Source of the DNA: Paenibacillus flagellatus
GTDB lineage: Bacteria > Bacillota > Bacilli > Paenibacillales > NBRC-103111
Length of the DNA: 64,000 nt
Assembly: GCF_003217775.1 (NCBI RefSeq)
Contig: NZ_QJVJ01000004.1
Location: 457,646-521,645, forward strand
Reading direction: 5' to 3'
Part shown: positions 62,525-64,000 of the stretch, piece after piece
Numbering within the stretch: position 1 is the stretch's first letter
Layout of the letters: each line of letters begins with the position of its first letter
The notes under the pieces: model-generated
What the model was told of the DNA's origin: nothing
Databases searched by the model: none
What the model saw: the letters and a program-made list of their open reading frames with translations, nothing else
Program-made: the position numbers and the translations under genes

Positions 62525-63616
62525 ATGAGGACAAGGAATCGCATGTGGGTCGCAGCGATCGCGTGCGCCGTTCTGCTTGGCGGCTGCGCGATGGAGACGA
62601 AGGAGCAAGCCCGGCAGCGGCTTCAAGCCGGCGGCGGGAAAACCGGAGAAGCGGCGGCGCCCGCGTCGACGACCGCCGGGGCCGCGCAGAACGGAGCGGG
62701 CAAGCTGACGGCGGTCCAGTTTTACGTACCCAGCGAGAAGGAGAACAGCTTATCCGTCATCGACGTTCCGACCGGACAAGTCGTGGGGAAGGTCCAGCTT
62801 CAGGAAGCTCCGTCGACCGTCGTTTTCTCGAGTACGATGCGCGAGGCGTATGCCGCCAACATGAACAGCAGCACCGTTTCGATCATCAATACGCAGACGC
62901 TGAAGGTCGAGAAGGAGGTGGCTGTCGGCCCGATGCCTCACGGCATGGCGCTGTCGGCGGACAACAAGACGCTCTACGTCGCCGCGGTCGCCGACCAATT
63001 CGTCTATATCGTAGACACGAAGGAAGGGAATGAAGCCGGCACGATCGATCTCGGGACCGGGGCGAAGACGAACTACCTCGTCCTGTTCGGCGACCGGCTC
63101 TACGTCAGCGACCATGAGAACGACAAGGTATACGTCGTCGACGTGAAAACGAAGCGAACGGTATTGACGATTCCGACCGGCAAAACGCCGCGCGCGATCC
63201 GGGTCAGCGACGACGGCAAGAAGCTGTACGTCCCGACGGCCGGTGAAGGCGCCCTCGAAACGTACGACACGGCCGACGGCAAGCCGCTCGGGCGTATCTC
63301 CGTCACGCCGGGAGCTACGGACGTCGTCGTATCCGAGGACGGGACGACCGCCGTTGTGACGTCGATGGAAGGCAGCGCCGTCACGTTCGTCGATCTGCAG
63401 GCCGGCAAGCCGGTGGAGACCGTGACCGATTTGCCCGGGGCCCGGCACATCGAGTACAACCGCCAGCAGACGAAAGCGTACGTCACGCTGTCCGGCTCGA
63501 ACGAAGTCGTGTCGATCGACACGTCGACGAAGCGAGTCGTCGATCGGATCCAAGTCGGGGCGACGCCGCACGGCATCCGCATCAAAGCGCTGCCCGGCAT
63601 CGGCGGCAGCTGCTGA
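62525..63616 (+). CDS. YncE-like beta-propeller lipoprotein
   Basis: 363 residues. Lipoprotein signal ending LLGGC, a low-complexity linker, then seven-fold repeats of the YVTN type: NSLSVIDVPTGQVVG, STVSIINTQTLKVEKEV, VYIVDTKEG, KVYVVDVKTKRTVL, GALETYDTADGKPLG, and so on, with PMPHGMALSADNKTLYVA and TPHGIRIK. Such surface propellers bind ligands or mediate contacts; the exact role is unknown. The ATG at 62525 follows GGGAGAG. The insertion sequence begins 34 bases after its stop. Confidence 0.82.
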   Translation: MRTRNRMWVAAIACAVLLGGCAMETKEQARQRLQAGGGKTGEAAAPASTTAGAAQNGAGKLTAVQFYVPSEKENSLSVIDVPTGQVVGKVQLQEAPSTVVFSSTMREAYAANMNSSTVSIINTQTLKVEKEVAVGPMPHGMALSADNKTLYVAAVADQFVYIVDTKEGNEAGTIDLGTGAKTNYLVLFGDRLYVSDHENDKVYVVDVKTKRTVLTIPTGKTPRAIRVSDDGKKLYVPTAGEGALETYDTADGKPLGRISVTPGATDVVVSEDGTTAVVTSMEGSAVTFVDLQAGKPVETVTDLPGARHIEYNRQQTKAYVTLSGSNEVVSIDTSTKRVVDRIQVGATPHGIRIKALPGIGGSC

Positions 63617-63650
63617 CGCGTCCGATAAAAAAACCGGCCCTTCCGTAATC

Positions 63651-64000
63651 TGATATGCTCCCCTTAAAGTAGACAGGTGAAAATAATAAAACCTGCTGCT
63701 GTAAGGGGAGTTTTTTTCATGCGCCAAAAATGGAGTGCACAAGAGAAGCTAGCGGTGCTACAAGAAACCGACGAGATGGGATTGCAGGCAACCTCCCAAA
63801 AGTATGACATTGGAAGAACAACGCTGATTGAATGGCGAGATCGTTATGAGCAATGGGGATATGAGGGATTGGAGAACCGGACCCACAACAGAAGCTATTG
63901 CGCTGGGCTCAAGCTCCAAGCAGTCGAAGATTATCTATCCGGGGAACTATCACAAAGTCAAATTATCCGAAAGTACAAGATTGCTTGTCGTACCCAACTC
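63651..64000 (+). mobile_element. IS3-type insertion sequence, left end (element continues past the edge)
   Basis: From about 63651 (TGATATGCTCCCCTTAAAGT) an AT-richer stretch begins that looks like the left inverted terminal repeat of an IS3-family element: TG start, CCTTAAAGTAGACAG core. An inverted repeat (CTCCCCTTA at 63658-63666 and TAAGGGGAG at 63702-63710) plus T7 forms a terminator-like hairpin before the transposase start, as in IS elements that block read-through. The right end is outside the window. Confidence 0.8.
63719..64000 (+). CDS. IS3-family transposase OrfA (partial, N-terminus)
   Basis: 94 residues visible to the edge. The N-terminus MRQKWSAQEKLAVLQE and an HTH with QATSQKYDIGRTTLIEWRDRYE, followed by a second HTH-like segment YLSGELSQSQIIRKYKI, match OrfA of IS3/IS150 elements, which binds the terminal repeats. 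Codon and base use are AT-richer than the neighbouring genes, a sign of recent arrival. OrfB would follow outside the window. Confidence 0.85.
   Translation, partial: MRQKWSAQEKLAVLQETDEMGLQATSQKYDIGRTTLIEWRDRYEQWGYEGLENRTHNRSYCAGLKLQAVEDYLSGELSQSQIIRKYKIACRTQL

Noticed and set aside
1..64000. CRISPR arrays, tRNA or rRNA genes
   Set aside because: No regularly spaced short repeats with unique spacers were seen, and no tRNA cloverleaf or rRNA sequence was recognised by eye.

Overview
The window is a 64 kb piece of a GC-rich chromosome, most likely from the Paenibacillaceae (Bacillota; Paenibacillus or Cohnella type). The evidence is strong Shine-Dalgarno sites of the GGAGG type, frequent TTG and GTG starts, several AraC regulators next to Gfo/Idh/MocA dehydrogenases, ABC-F proteins, a Bacillales-style 7TM hybrid kinase, a YvyF-like protein and a cyclic-di-GMP-I riboswitch. 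The assignment is inferred from gene content only.

Layout. 1-5.9 kb, minus strand: one end of a phage-tail-like contractile injection locus (AAA+ ATPase, DUF4255 protein, Ig-like protein, sheath, start of the tube gene), which continues past the left edge. 6-16.3 kb: class I amidotransferase, DUF4127 protein, NagZ-type lipoprotein, large hybrid sensor kinase, a riboswitch-controlled two-gene operon, aromatic-acid exporter-like protein and an MFS permease. 16.5-26 kb: YfmR-like ABC-F protein, an AraC regulator next to a Gfo/Idh/MocA plus TIM-barrel epimerase pair, an SDR that lacks its glycine loop, DUF554 and small proteins, and a second ABC-F protein. 26-37 kb: frameshifted DUF3221 lipoprotein, sigma factor-DUF1835 fusion, PyrD-like/membrane fusion, GNAT, XRE-cupin regulator, acyltransferase/acyl-ligase fusion, APH-like kinase, and a TetR/hydrolase pair with a clear promoter-palindrome.

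37-48 kb is a sugar-catabolism-like region: S66 peptidase, two Gfo/Idh/MocA dehydrogenases divergent from two AraC regulators, an MDR dehydrogenase, Nudix, SDR, a GH172 (DUF2961) protein and a secreted SLH-like protein. 48-54 kb is an organosulfur region: ssuD-ssuB-ssuC on the minus strand, with a separate SsuA-like lipoprotein on the plus strand and an SDR between them. Both sulfonate units have leaders carrying an intrinsic terminator and the same short motif. 54-59.5 kb: heterodimeric ABC exporter, GNAT and a VOC-DinB-like fusion. 59.6-62.4 kb: a thiosulfate module (TsuA, TusA/TsuB, rhodanese, tandem-rhodanese lipoprotein). 62.5-64 kb: beta-propeller lipoprotein, then the left end of an IS3-type insertion sequence with an AT-richer transposase gene cut by the window edge.

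The observations most worth following are the contractile injection locus, two genes with no usual start codon at the expected position (AUA; AUC or AUA), the riboswitch operon, the shared leader motif of the sulfonate units, the SDR that has lost its cofactor loop, the degenerate PyrD fused to a duplicated membrane domain, and the 113-bp tandem repeat containing AACGTAC palindromes.
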